The notes: generated by a model not told the origin, from the sequence alone. A stretch of 38,829 bases of DNA from Verrucomicrobiales bacterium (GCA_024638765.1 JAHEJT010000007.1:8129-46957); one strand, 5' to 3'; counted from the first letter of the stretch, positions 7,703 to 16,200 are shown. Made by a program: numbers and translations.

Positions 7703-9226
7703 ATGCGCAAATCAATAATTTGCATCATCGCGTCCTGGAGCTTCGTTCTTGCCGCAGGGGCAAACCAACGCAACGTGTTGTTCGTCGCGGTGGACGATAT
7801 GAACGATTGGGTGGGATGCCTGGGGGGATACCCCGGGGTGGAGACGCCGAATATCGATCGCCTGGCGGAGCGGGGGACGCTGTTTACGAACGCGCACGTC
7901 GCGGCGCCGGTGTGCAATGCATCGCGGACCGCCGTAATGACGGGCCTGTATCCATCGACCACTGGCATCTACGACAACGGCCGGTGGTGGCGGCCATCGC
8001 TGCCGGGAGTGAAGACGATCCCCGAGTATTTCCGGGCGCACGGATATCTGGTCCTGGGAGGCGGGAAACTGCACCATCACACCCCCGGCAATAATCCGCC
8101 CGATCAGTGGGATTCTTATTTTGATCAAGTGTTCGACGATCATTTTCATCGGCCACCGCCGGGTTCAGCGGTCGAAGTCAAGGAAGTGCGCTGGCCGGAG
8201 GGCTTCCCGTTGAACGGGATTGCGGCGGTGCGTGAGGGGAAGCGGCCGCCGGTGAACCCGAGAGAGTTCGATTGGGGAGGGATGCAAGGGGAGGACTTTG
8301 ATTTGGGCGATGGAAAGGTGGTGGAATGGGCAGTTGAATACCTGCGCGACCCTTCGACAGGCTCAGGGCGAGGGAAGCCATTCTTTCTCGGGGTGGGAAT
8401 TTTCCGGCCGCATCTTCCGTGGTATTACCCGAACAAATACGAGGATTTGTATCCGCTCGAGGAAATCCGGATCCCGAAGGCCCCGGCCGACGACCTGGAT
8501 GACATCCCGGCGCGTGGCCAGGAGATTGCGGCGGCCCGGCGGATGGATTTCGAGCTGATTAAGAACGAGGGGCAGTATAAGAAGGCCGTGCGCGCTTACC
8601 TGGCGTCGATTTCTTATGCGGATGCGCTGGTGGGGAAGCTGCTCGACGCGGTGGAGGCAAGCGGGAAGGCGGAAGACACGGTGATCGTCTTCTGGTCAGA
8701 CCACGGGTGGCACCTGGGGGAGAAGCAGGCGTGGATGAAGCGGACGTTGTGGGAGGAATCGACCCGGGTGCCGTTCATCGTGGTGGCGCCTGGTGTCACC
8801 GGGGACGCCCGGTGCGGACGGCCGGTGAACCTGGTGGACATCTATCCGACGCTGATTGAATTGTGCGGATTGGGCGGGAAAGAGAGGTTGGACGGGAAGA
8901 GCCTGGTGCCGCTCTTGCGCGATCCGGAGGCGACGTGGGAACGGCCGTCTTTGACCACCCATATGCGGGGGGATCACGCGTTGCGCGGGGAGCGGTGGCG
9001 GTACATTCGGTATGCGGACGGCGGGGAGGAGCTTTACGATCACGCGGTGGATCCCGACGAGTGGAACAACGTGGTGGGTGATCCGGCGCACGCGGGGGTT
9101 ATCGCGAAGATGCGCAAGTGGTTGCCCAAGGACGACGCCAGGCCGCCGCCGAACAAGAATGCCTACCGATTTGATCTTGGTTCCTACACGTGGGAGCGGA
9201 AGGGCGAAGTAAAAGGTAAAAGGTAG
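7703..9226 (+). CDS. Secreted S1-family sulfatase, iduronate-2-sulfatase-like
   Basis: The 507-residue exported sulfatase begins with signal peptide MRKSIICIIASWSFVLAAGA; I used the ATG at 7703 rather than the in-frame GTG at 7697 because GGAAAG lies at a suitable distance. VAVDDMNDW supplies the metal-binding aspartates. The formylglycine motif is CNASR (residues 71-75), with Ala at the place of the usual Pro, a variant known in this branch. GGGKLHHHTPG and SDHGWHLGEKQAWMKRTLWEE are typical of iduronate-2-sulfatase relatives. Near residues 217-224 the frame reads DPSTGSGRG, encoded by a 25-bp stretch (8350-8374) that matches a widespread intergenic repeat rather than the enzyme family. The last codons (GEVKGKR) also run into simple-repeat sequence. 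Probably cotranscribed with the sialic acid lyase gene. Confidence 0.92.
   Translation: MRKSIICIIASWSFVLAAGANQRNVLFVAVDDMNDWVGCLGGYPGVETPNIDRLAERGTLFTNAHVAAPVCNASRTAVMTGLYPSTTGIYDNGRWWRPSLPGVKTIPEYFRAHGYLVLGGGKLHHHTPGNNPPDQWDSYFDQVFDDHFHRPPPGSAVEVKEVRWPEGFPLNGIAAVREGKRPPVNPREFDWGGMQGEDFDLGDGKVVEWAVEYLRDPSTGSGRGKPFFLGVGIFRPHLPWYYPNKYEDLYPLEEIRIPKAPADDLDDIPARGQEIAAARRMDFELIKNEGQYKKAVRAYLASISYADALVGKLLDAVEASGKAEDTVIVFWSDHGWHLGEKQAWMKRTLWEESTRVPFIVVAPGVTGDARCGRPVNLVDIYPTLIELCGLGGKERLDGKSLVPLLRDPEATWERPSLTTHMRGDHALRGERWRYIRYADGGEELYDHAVDPDEWNNVVGDPAHAGVIAKMRKWLPKDDARPPPNKNAYRFDLGSYTWERKGEVKGKR
8350..8374. repeat. Dispersed repeat inside the sulfatase frame
   Basis: The stretch contains CCCTTCGACAGGCTCAGGGC, a form of a short repeat I know from intergenic DNA of many bacteria. 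Here it is read in frame as DPSTGSGRG between conserved EYLR and KPFFLGVG segments of the sulfatase, adding roughly eight residues. Confidence 0.6.
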
Positions 9227-9276
9227 GAGGTGGGGGGTGCCAGGTGTCAGGACTGCCCAGCGCGGAGCGCACCTTT

Positions 9277-9320
9277 GAATCCGAAGGGTTATTTGCAGAG
9301 CCTGCCGCAGGCAGGATAAT
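9277..9320. repeat. Dispersed repeat related to 10675-10714
   Basis: Shared blocks are GAxTCCGAAGG, GCAGAGCC and GGATAA in the same order, with differing lengths between them. This copy also carries the perfect hairpin CCTGCC-GCA-GGCAGG. The relation to the second copy is clear but short. Confidence 0.5.
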
Positions 9321-9366
9321 CGGGAGTGCACTGTCGATCGCCCAGACGTGCCACGAAACGCATTCT

Positions 9367-9519
9367 TGTCATCCCGAGCGAAGTCGAGGGATCTCACGCT
9401 CCATGTTATAGGTTCGACTTCCCAAAACGATTGGAAGCGCCCCCAGCGCTCGTGCATTCTCGGTGAAGAGAACGCCTCCCTCACGATTGGGGGATCCCTC
9501 GACTTCACTCGGGATGACA
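9367..9519. mobile_element. 153-bp terminal-inverted-repeat element, copy A (MITE-like)
   Basis: The ends are inverted copies about 27 bp long with one mismatch, beginning TGTCATCCCGAGCGAAGTCG. The interior includes an AGCGC-loop-GCGCT hairpin. It aligns without gaps to the element at 13082-13234 with 21 mismatches by hand count (about 86% identity). No coding capacity and no evident target-site duplication. It ends 2 bases from the stop codon of the HTTM-like gene. Calling it mobile is inference from structure and copy number. Confidence 0.75.
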
Positions 9520-9521
9520 GA

Positions 9522-10511
9522 CTAGGCGGGTTGTGTGGCGGGGGTCTCGGGCTTGCGAAAGCGTCGCCCCACCCACCAGACCCAGAACGGCAGATTCATC
9601 AGGAAGATGATGTCCATCTCCATGTTCAAGGGGAAGGTGAGCCCCATGTATTTCCAGACGAGTTGGTGGAGCGTGACCAGCGAGACACCGATCGCCAGGG
9701 CGAAAAACCGGCTGTATAGCGCGAGGAAGGCGAAAAGTTCCAGGAAAAGACCGGCGCCCATGACGGCGCGGGCGATGTTTGGGTGTTCCAGCATATCGCC
9801 GGCGAACTTGACGTCGCCTCCGTATTTATCCGCCTCGAGGCGGCCGTAGTAATTCTGGCGATCAGTCTTGATGAGCTGGATGCCGATGTAATGGCTGTTT
9901 TGAATCCATTTCCCGTCGGAGGCATCGAGCTTGGTGAGCGCCGCGATGACGTAGGCCGCGGCAATGACAATCATGGTGTGATACACGAGGTAGTCGCGCA
10001 GATGACGATTACCGCGCAGGGTGAGGGATTTCTTTTTGAGCACACGGTAAGCGAGGGGCCAGAGGACCACCAGCGTCTGGGCCAGGAGGGCCAGTGACGT
10101 CATCTGGAAGCCGTGGTGGATGGCGCCCTGGGAATTGGCAAGCGTGCGGCTGCCGATGCTGAGGAACGTGAGAATGGGCAGGACGGCCGGCAGACCGCAA
10201 CCGGAGGCGTAGAGCAGGAGGCAGGGGATCGCGATCCACGCGAGGACAGCGGGTGCATTGGGATGGGCGAAGAACGTGAAATCGAACCAGCGGCCCAACC
10301 CGTTGGGGATGGGCTGGGTCTCGAAGTCGAGATCGGGATAAGTCTTAAGGATTCCGGGCAGAGGCACGTCGGTGCCGGGAAAGCGGTCGAGGTCCAGAGG
10401 CAGCGACTGCCAGATGACGACGGCGAAGAGGCAGCGCATAATGGCGACTTCCCAGCGGTGATACCGTGGGACGTCGAAGCGTTCCGCAAGATGTGCCCGG
10501 AGTTTTTTCAC
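9522..10511 (-). CDS. Polytopic membrane protein, HTTM/DoxX-like
   Basis: The 329-residue protein has a short basic N-terminus and about seven or eight hydrophobic segments (for example VAIMRCLFAVVIW, APAVLAWIAIPCLLLY, MTSLALLAQTLVVLWPLAY, MIVIAAAYVIAALTKL and FLELFAFLALYSRFFALAI). The layout, and the AAYVIAALTKL...SDGKWIQ stretch, resemble HTTM-type (vitamin K carboxylase-related) and DoxX-like proteins. The extra catalytic domain of true gamma-carboxylases is missing, so no reaction can be assigned. The upstream gene on the same strand (10778-11308) encodes a small membrane protein that probably works with it; a 181-bp repeat element separates the two. The stop codon lies 2 bases from a 153-bp repeat element. 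Confidence 0.7.
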   Translation of the reverse strand: MKKLRAHLAERFDVPRYHRWEVAIMRCLFAVVIWQSLPLDLDRFPGTDVPLPGILKTYPDLDFETQPIPNGLGRWFDFTFFAHPNAPAVLAWIAIPCLLLYASGCGLPAVLPILTFLSIGSRTLANSQGAIHHGFQMTSLALLAQTLVVLWPLAYRVLKKKSLTLRGNRHLRDYLVYHTMIVIAAAYVIAALTKLDASDGKWIQNSHYIGIQLIKTDRQNYYGRLEADKYGGDVKFAGDMLEHPNIARAVMGAGLFLELFAFLALYSRFFALAIGVSLVTLHQLVWKYMGLTFPLNMEMDIIFLMNLPFWVWWVGRRFRKPETPATQPA

Positions 10512-10550
10512 AAGTAGCGGCGTCAGGGTTTACGAGTTCGAGAGCGGCTT

Positions 10551-10731
10551 CCCCTCACCCTAACCCTCTCCCCGAGGAGAGGGGATCGGAGGAATCCCAT
10601 AGGGTAACATTCTCCAGGAGGGTTTTCTGCTTCCTCTCCCCGGGGGACTGCCTTGCCGTGGTAGCGGCGAGCCTGATTCCGAAGGCAGATCGCAGAGCCC
10701 ACGAAGCGGGATAAAGGATTGAGGTGAGGGG
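10551..10731. repeat. 181-bp element bounded by CCCCTCACC / GGTGAGGGG
   Basis: Nine-base perfect inverted ends (10551-10559 and 10723-10731) enclose the hairpin CCCTCTCC-CCGA-GGAGAGGG (10564-10583). The left part (CCCTCACCCTAACCCTCTCC) is a form of a dispersed repeat widespread in GC-rich bacteria. The right part nests the 40-bp repeat at 10675-10714. Confidence 0.6.
10675..10714. repeat. Dispersed repeat related to 9277-9320
   Basis: It carries GATTCCGAAGG, GCAGAGCC and GGATAA in the same order as the copy near 9300, but its middle (CACGAAGCG) does not form that copy's hairpin. It is nested inside the 181-bp element. Confidence 0.5.
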
Positions 10732-10777
10732 AGGGTACCAAGAAGCTCGTCCGTGCAATGTGCATATCTCGGAGCAG

Positions 10778-11308
10778 TTAAAGAGGCTTGCGTTCGTCGG
10801 TGATTGTCCTCGGTGTTTCGGAGAAGCCGCCGCCCTCGGAGTACTCGATGCGCACCTGGATTAGCGCCATCTTGTCGGGCATCGGCTCCCGGCCCTTGGA
10901 GCGCTTGACGGCCAGTGGGCGCAGGTAATCGAGGATGTCCTGCCCGATGGAAGCGAGTTCACGGTCGCTGAGCGTGTCTTCCTTGCGCGAGTTCTCCTTG
11001 CAATACGCATCGACGCGCGATCCGAAGATTTTTTTGACCTTGGGGGCGGTGATGCCGGCGAGTTCGCGGACGGGGAGGGGTTCATGGGATCCGTCCTCGC
11101 GCGCTTCGGCGATGTAGAGGTAAGTGGTCGACGGACCCGGGTTGCCGTACATGGGAAAGTGCGAGAACGGATAGTTTTCTTTCACGGCCAACGAAACGCC
11201 GATGAGGACGAACATGGCGAAGAAGGGGTGCCGGCAGAAAGCGCGGAGGGAGCCGAGGCAGCGCTGGAAACCGGAGGGGGCGTTAGTGGGTGTGGAGTCG
11301 TCCGGCAT
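10778..11308 (-). CDS. Small membrane protein with YPFSHFPMY motif, partner of HTTM-like gene
   Basis: The 176-residue protein has one clear transmembrane segment (FFAMFVLIGVSLAV, residues about 29-42) directly followed by KENYPFSHFPMYGNP. The rest is a soluble domain without cysteines at fixed spacing or a recognisable enzyme motif; it includes a VKKIFGSRVDAYC segment and a C-terminal beta-rich part (MALIQVRIEYSEGGG). The (E/N)YPFSxFPMY motif after a membrane helix is one I associate with small proteins encoded beside HTTM-like genes, as here. The topology suggests the motif sits just outside the membrane. No function is known to me. The start at 11308 precedes the helix at a sensible distance. 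Confidence 0.65.
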   Translation of the reverse strand: MPDDSTPTNAPSGFQRCLGSLRAFCRHPFFAMFVLIGVSLAVKENYPFSHFPMYGNPGPSTTYLYIAEAREDGSHEPLPVRELAGITAPKVKKIFGSRVDAYCKENSRKEDTLSDRELASIGQDILDYLRPLAVKRSKGREPMPDKMALIQVRIEYSEGGGFSETPRTITDERKPL

Positions 11309-11517
11309 GCGCGTGCTTGATGCCTAGATCAAATCGAATTTTTGAGACGGTGCAATGAGAAATTGGCCGGGTCATCAGATTTCCGGGAGCAAGCGCAACC
11401 GAAGCTTGTATCAGTAGTGGCTTCCGGTAGACAGTATCCGGACAACTTATCCTCATTGAGTGGGAGCGCGGGCGGGACGCCCGCGCTCCCATTCTGCAGT
11501 CGTTACCATTCCCTAAA
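11309..11517. promoter_or_regulatory. Divergent region upstream of the third sulfatase
   Basis: These 209 bases lie between divergent starts and should hold promoters for both. The only clear structure is the perfect hairpin at 11461-11491, ending 26 bases before the sulfatase ATG. No confident -10/-35 pair was found. Confidence 0.4.
11461..11491. repeat. Single hairpin element of the TCC-core family (copy c)
   Basis: A perfect palindrome with 14-base arms (TGGGAGCGCGGGCG) and loop GGA. The inner 19 bases on the complement read CGCGGGCGTCCCGCCCGCG, fitting the pattern N4-GGC-N-TCC-N'-GCC-N4'. The outer flanks are TGGGA/TCCCA instead of AGTAG/CTAC. It would be transcribed in the leader of the sulfatase gene if the promoter is upstream of it. 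Confidence 0.75.
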
Positions 11518-12999
11518 ATGAAGCGAATCACACTTTTGACCATTTTCGGAGCCCTCCTTGCCGCCGTAGTGCAAGGGGCGGACAAGCCGAATATCATTTT
11601 CATTCTCGCGGATGACCTGGGTTATGGCGATGTGAACTGTTTCCATCCGGAATCGACGATTCCGACCCCGCACCTCGATCTGTTGGCGGCGGAAGGGATG
11701 ATGTTTACCGATGCGCACTCCGGGTCGGCAGTGTGCACGCCGACCCGATACGGCGTGATAACGGGCAGGTATTCCTGGAGGACGGAAACGCTTAAGCGCG
11801 GTGTTTTGTCAGGATACAGTCCACCGCTGATTTCTCAGGAGCGACTGACGGTCGGCAAGATGTTGCAGCAGCAGAGATACAAGACCGCCTGCATCGGAAA
11901 ATGGCACTTGGGATTGGATTGGACCATGAAGGATGGCGACGACCCGAAGAACCCGGACGTGGATTGGTCGCTGCCGTTGAAGCACGGACCCACGGGCCGG
12001 GGGTTCGACATGTTTTTCGGCATCTCGGCGTCGTTGGATATGCCGCCCTATTGTTACATCGTGGGCAATCGCGTGACGAATCCGCCGACCGTGCCGATAG
12101 AAGCTTCGGATTTTCCCAAGTTCTGGCGCAAGGGACCGCGGTCGGAGGATTTTGTTTTTGTCGATGTGTTGGACCGACTGGCCGTGGAAGCGGACCGGTT
12201 TATTGCCGCGCAGGCGAGCCGAAAGGTTCCGTTCTTCCTCTACATGCCGCTGCCGGCCCCGCACAAGCCGGTCGTGGAGAGCGAAGCATTCCGCGGCAAA
12301 TCGGGCCTGGGGCCTTACGGGGACTTCGTGATGCAGGTCGATTCGATTGTCGGTAAGGTCGTCGAATCGGTGGACCGGTCGGGCATCGCGGAGAACACGC
12401 TCCTGATGGTGACGAGCGACAACGGTTCGTTTATGTACCACCGGCCCGATGAGGCGGAGGATCACGTCGGTGACCACAGCTTGCAGTGGTATAAGGAACG
12501 CCGCAGCAACGGTCCCTTCCGTGGGACCAAAGCGGACATCTGGGAAGGGGGACACCGCGTGCCGTTCATTGCGCGCTGGCCGGCGGTGGTGGCGGCGGGA
12601 AGCAAGTGTGACGAGACCATTTGTCATGTGGACTTGATGGCGACTTGTGCGGAGGTGGTGGGCGTCAGGGATCTGCCCAGAAATGCCGCGGAGGACAGCT
12701 TCAGTATTTTGCCGCTGCTGAAGACGGGCAAGTGGGGGAAGAGGCACCGGGCGCCGGTGGTACATCATTCTGCGAACGGGATGTTCGCGATCCGGGACGG
12801 GAAATGGAAACTGGTGTTCGGAAGCGGCTCAGGCGGGCGCGAGCACCCCGGCGGAAAGCGCTGGGAACACCCGTATCATTTGTTCGATATGGCAGCGGAC
12901 CCGGCGGAGACGACGAACGTGGTCGGGCAGCATCCGGAAGTGGTGGGACGCTTGACGTCGGTGATGCTGCAGATGATGGCGGATGGGCGATCGCGGTAA
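11518..12999 (+). CDS. Secreted S1-family sulfatase (arylsulfatase A-like)
   Basis: The 493-residue exported sulfatase has signal peptide MKRITLLTIFGALLAAVVQGA, the metal-binding pair Asp32-Asp33 in ILADDLGYGD, and the formylglycine motif C73-T-P-T-R77 (Thr for the usual Ser, a variant common in these phyla). GKWHLG (127-132), VTSDNGSFMYH and a WEGGHRVPFIARWP segment complete the active site. The opening part is similar to the sulfatase at 3745-5379 (both read ILADDLGYGDV, then a PT-P-LD segment), suggesting paralogues. It stands alone: the upstream gene is divergent and the downstream gene convergent. A short hairpin and a 153-bp repeat element follow the stop. The substrate is unknown. Confidence 0.93.
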   Translation: MKRITLLTIFGALLAAVVQGADKPNIIFILADDLGYGDVNCFHPESTIPTPHLDLLAAEGMMFTDAHSGSAVCTPTRYGVITGRYSWRTETLKRGVLSGYSPPLISQERLTVGKMLQQQRYKTACIGKWHLGLDWTMKDGDDPKNPDVDWSLPLKHGPTGRGFDMFFGISASLDMPPYCYIVGNRVTNPPTVPIEASDFPKFWRKGPRSEDFVFVDVLDRLAVEADRFIAAQASRKVPFFLYMPLPAPHKPVVESEAFRGKSGLGPYGDFVMQVDSIVGKVVESVDRSGIAENTLLMVTSDNGSFMYHRPDEAEDHVGDHSLQWYKERRSNGPFRGTKADIWEGGHRVPFIARWPAVVAAGSKCDETICHVDLMATCAEVVGVRDLPRNAAEDSFSILPLLKTGKWGKRHRAPVVHHSANGMFAIRDGKWKLVFGSGSGGREHPGGKRWEHPYHLFDMAADPAETTNVVGQHPEVVGRLTSVMLQMMADGRSR

Positions 13000-13038
13000 A
13001 GTGGCGGCGGCGCGGCTTCGCTGCGGGTGTTCGGTGTT

Positions 13039-13055
13039 CAGGGACTCTTGCCCTG
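13039..13055 (+). terminator. Possible weak terminator hairpin after the third sulfatase
   Basis: CAGGG-ACTCTTG-CCCTG is followed by TAATTTT, 40 bases past the stop codon. The stem has only five pairs and the T-run is interrupted, so termination is uncertain; it may be another dispersed repeat. Confidence 0.3.
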
Positions 13056-13081
13056 TAATTTTGGCGTCTCAATAGAGCGTT

Positions 13082-13234
13082 TGTCATCCCGAGCGTAGTC
13101 GAGGGATCTCACTCACCATGTGATGGGTTCGGCCTCCCAAAATGCTTGAAAGCGCCCCGAGCGCTCGCGCGTTGTCGGTGAATGGAACGCCTCCCTCACG
13201 ATTGAGAGATCCCTCAACTCCGCTCGGGATGACA
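13082..13234. mobile_element. 153-bp terminal-inverted-repeat element, copy B (MITE-like)
   Basis: It has the same length as copy A at 9367-9519 and aligns without gaps (21 mismatches by hand). Its inverted ends start TGTCATCCCGAGCG and differ at two places over about 28 bases. The interior AGCGC-CCCGA-GCGCT hairpin is conserved. Like copy A it lies between convergent genes. No reading frame of note is present. Confidence 0.75.
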
Positions 13235-13280
13235 AGAATCCGTTTCCTGACACCTGACACCGCGCTACCGGAGCCGGCGA

Positions 13281-16200
13281 TCAGTCCCGCTGGATGCGGA
13301 CGAAGTCGATGCCGGGGAAGAGGGTGATGGTGACGGTCTCGGTGAAAGAGTCGGAGGTGTAGGGGCCGAGAGTTCCGGGGGCGCTGAAGTCGAGCCCTTG
13401 GTCGCATTCGAGCATGTAACTCAGGCCCGGGAAGGTGCTCCACGTAATGTCGAAGACCGGGTTGGTCATGGGGTCGAAGCCGGCGGCGGGAGTGAGGGAG
13501 AGGATGCGGAAATAGTCCGAGGAATCGTGCGGGTCCGTGCGATTTCCAAGTTCTGCGGCGTTTGAGGAGTTGTCGCCATCGCTGTCGAGATGACCGTCGA
13601 GGATGCCGACGACAAAGCCGTAGAGCGGTTCGAGGTTGTCGTCCATGCCGTCGTTGTCGGTATCGACGAGGGGCGGTGCGGCGATGAAATACTGTTCCAC
13701 AGTCCCAAGATCCGGGGCGGCGTCGGTGACGCGGGGGGCGCCGCGCTGGTCGGTGATCGGGGTGTCGACGGTGAGTATGGCGGCATCGACCGCGGGGGAT
13801 CCGGGGAGGGGGAACAAAGTTGGAGCGCGCCCGCCGTAATCGGCGAGCGGAGCGAGCAGTGGGTCCACCGGAGAAGCGCCCGTGCCGACGAGGATGCCAT
13901 CGGCGGGGAAGAGGGTCTCCACGCTGAGGTTGTCGCCGATGAGGTTCACGCCTGCGGCCGACAGGCCGGCGAAATGTTGAATATCCGGGCCCGCGCCCGC
14001 GGAGGTGTTGCTGGCGACGATGGAGTTTTCGAGGACAAGGCTGGCTGTGCCGAAGGAATCTCCGGAAATCCCTCCGCCGCCCCCGCCGGTATTGTTCCCC
14101 GCGATGGTGCAGTGGATGAGGTGGGCGGCGGCGGCGTCGTCGACGTGGAGCCCTCCGCCGGAGGAGGAGGCGTAATTCCCCGTCATGGTACAGTTGACGA
14201 GCGTCGCGGACGCGTTGTCCCAAAGCAGGACGGCGCCCCCACGGGACGAGGCGATGCCCCCGGTGAAGGTGACTCCCGCGAGATCGGCCGTGGCGTTGTC
14301 ATCGACGGTGAGACCTGCGCCGGAGGAGCTTCCGCGATTGTTTTCGAAGGTCATGTCGCGGAGGCTCGCATTCGCGAACTTGGCGACGGTGACGGCCCCG
14401 AAGCGCGCGTCGGCGATATCCAGGCCCGAAAGGGTGGCGTTGGCATCCGACGTGATGTAGAAGACCCGGCCGGGAGTATTTCCCGAAACTTCTATATTGC
14501 CGGCGAGATCCGACGCATCGATCCGGAGATCGGAGCGGATGTTCAGTTGGCCGCTGGAGGAGAGGACGATGGTCTGACTGGCGAGCGAAGGATCGAAGCG
14601 GATGGAATCGTAGCCGGGATTCGCTTCGGCGGCGGTGATGGCGTCGCGCAAGGAAACATCATTCACGGAGACGCCGTCGTTTTCATCCACGACAGTGTCG
14701 ACCAGGAGGGCGGGACGGGTGGTGAAGGAGAACCATGGGCTATAGCTTTCCTCCCCTCCGGTAATGGCTTGGACCTGCCAATAGTAGGTGGTCTCCGGGA
14801 GGAGGAGGGGGGCCGTGAGACGGCCGTCGGAAGTCCCAAGGGTGAGGATCAGCGGCCCGGGAATCATGAAAAAGACGTTATAAGAATCCGCGAAAGGCTC
14901 GAAAGTCCAGGCGAGATCGGGTTGGAGAGATACCTCGGTTGCCAAGTCGGGTGGCAGGAACAGGGGCGGATCGGCGAAATTGAATTCGAAGGCGCCCAGG
15001 TCGAGGGCGGGGATGGCGTCGCCGTCGCCGTCGAGAGGGCGCGCGGTGCCGCGCTGGTCGTCGGCGGGCGTGGATGCCGCGGGGATGCCCGCATCCAGCG
15101 CGGGCGAACCCGGCAGGAGGGCGTGCGTGGGGGTGGGTCCTCCCGCGTCGGACAGCGGTGCGAGGACGGGATCGACTGGAGGAAGCGTGGTCCCTCCGAC
15201 GAGGATGCCGTCTTCCGGGAAATTTGCGTCGGCGGTGGCGTTATCGCCGATGAGATTGATGCCGGACACATTAATGGGTGTCGCGCCATTTGCTTTGCGG
15301 ATGTCGGGACCGAGATCGCTCGCAAAATTACCCGCGACGATGCTGTTCTCTATTTGCAGGAGGCTGTCGAAGGAGGAAAGCTGGATGCCGCCTCCATCGG
15401 TCCAGGATGAATTCTCCGTGATCGTGGAATTAATGAGATTGAGGACGCCGTCGTTCGAGAGATAGACGCCGCCGCCCCGGGAGGTGGCCACATTGCCCGA
15501 GAGGGTGCTGTTGACGACGGTGGCGGTGGCATTGAACCCGACGAAGAGGGCGCCGCCGGAGGTCGCGGTATTGCGCGAAATGGTCGAATTACGGACGGTG
15601 GCGGAGCCGTCGGTCATGATATTGATGCCTGACGCGTTGCCGTCCAAGATGGCGAGCGTATCCACCGTGAGCCGGCCGTTGCGGGTGACGGAAAAGACGC
15701 CGGAGGTGTTGCCTCCGGACACGGTGATCCCGCCGGCACGCGCTGAGGCGTCGACTTCGACTTCCGAGTCGACGGTGAGCGGGCCCAATGTTAGGGCGAT
15801 GGTGAGGCCATCCAGGGAGGAATGAAACTGGATGAGATCGAGCCCGGGGTCCGCGTCGGCGGCGGCCAGGGCGTCGCGCAGCGACACATCGTTGGTCCCG
15901 GCGCCGTCATTCTCATCGACGAGCGTGTCCACGACAATGGCGGGGCGCGTGGTGAAGCTCAGTTCCGCGCTGGAGATGCGCGTCGCGCCGAAGAGGGCGT
16001 CGATGCGCCAGAAGTAGGTGGTGCCGGGGTGGAGCCGGGCCGGGGCATGGGCGCCGGCGGTGGTGGCGGTGACAAGCGGCATGAAGTTGGGCACCGTGCC
16101 GAGATAGACCTCGTAGCTGTCCGCAAAAGGTTCGAATGACCATTGGAGAAGCGGGCGAACGATGACATCGGTCGTGCCGTCAGCGGGAATGAAGAAGGGG

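Larger units (their letters stand above)
9227..9521. other. Repeat-filled convergent intergenic region
   Basis: Two genes end here facing each other. The 295 bases hold GGTGCCAGGTGTCAGG (9236-9251), an imperfect 40-bp repeat (9277-9320) containing the hairpin CCTGCC-GCA-GGCAGG (9301-9315), and the 153-bp inverted-repeat element (9367-9519). No gene is seen. Confidence 0.75.
10512..10777. other. Repeat-filled spacer between two minus-strand membrane-protein genes
   Basis: These 266 bases are nearly all repeat: a 181-bp element (10551-10731) with a strong internal hairpin and a nested 40-bp repeat. I see no gene and no clear promoter for the downstream HTTM-like gene. Confidence 0.65.
13000..13280. 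other. Repeat-filled convergent intergenic region
   Basis: It separates the converging ends of the sulfatase and the giant beta-helix gene. It contains a small hairpin (13039-13055), the second 153-bp element (13082-13234) and CCTGACACCTGACACC (13246-13261), the inverse of the GGTGCCAGGTGTCAGG motif found near the first 153-bp copy. No gene is seen. Confidence 0.75.
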
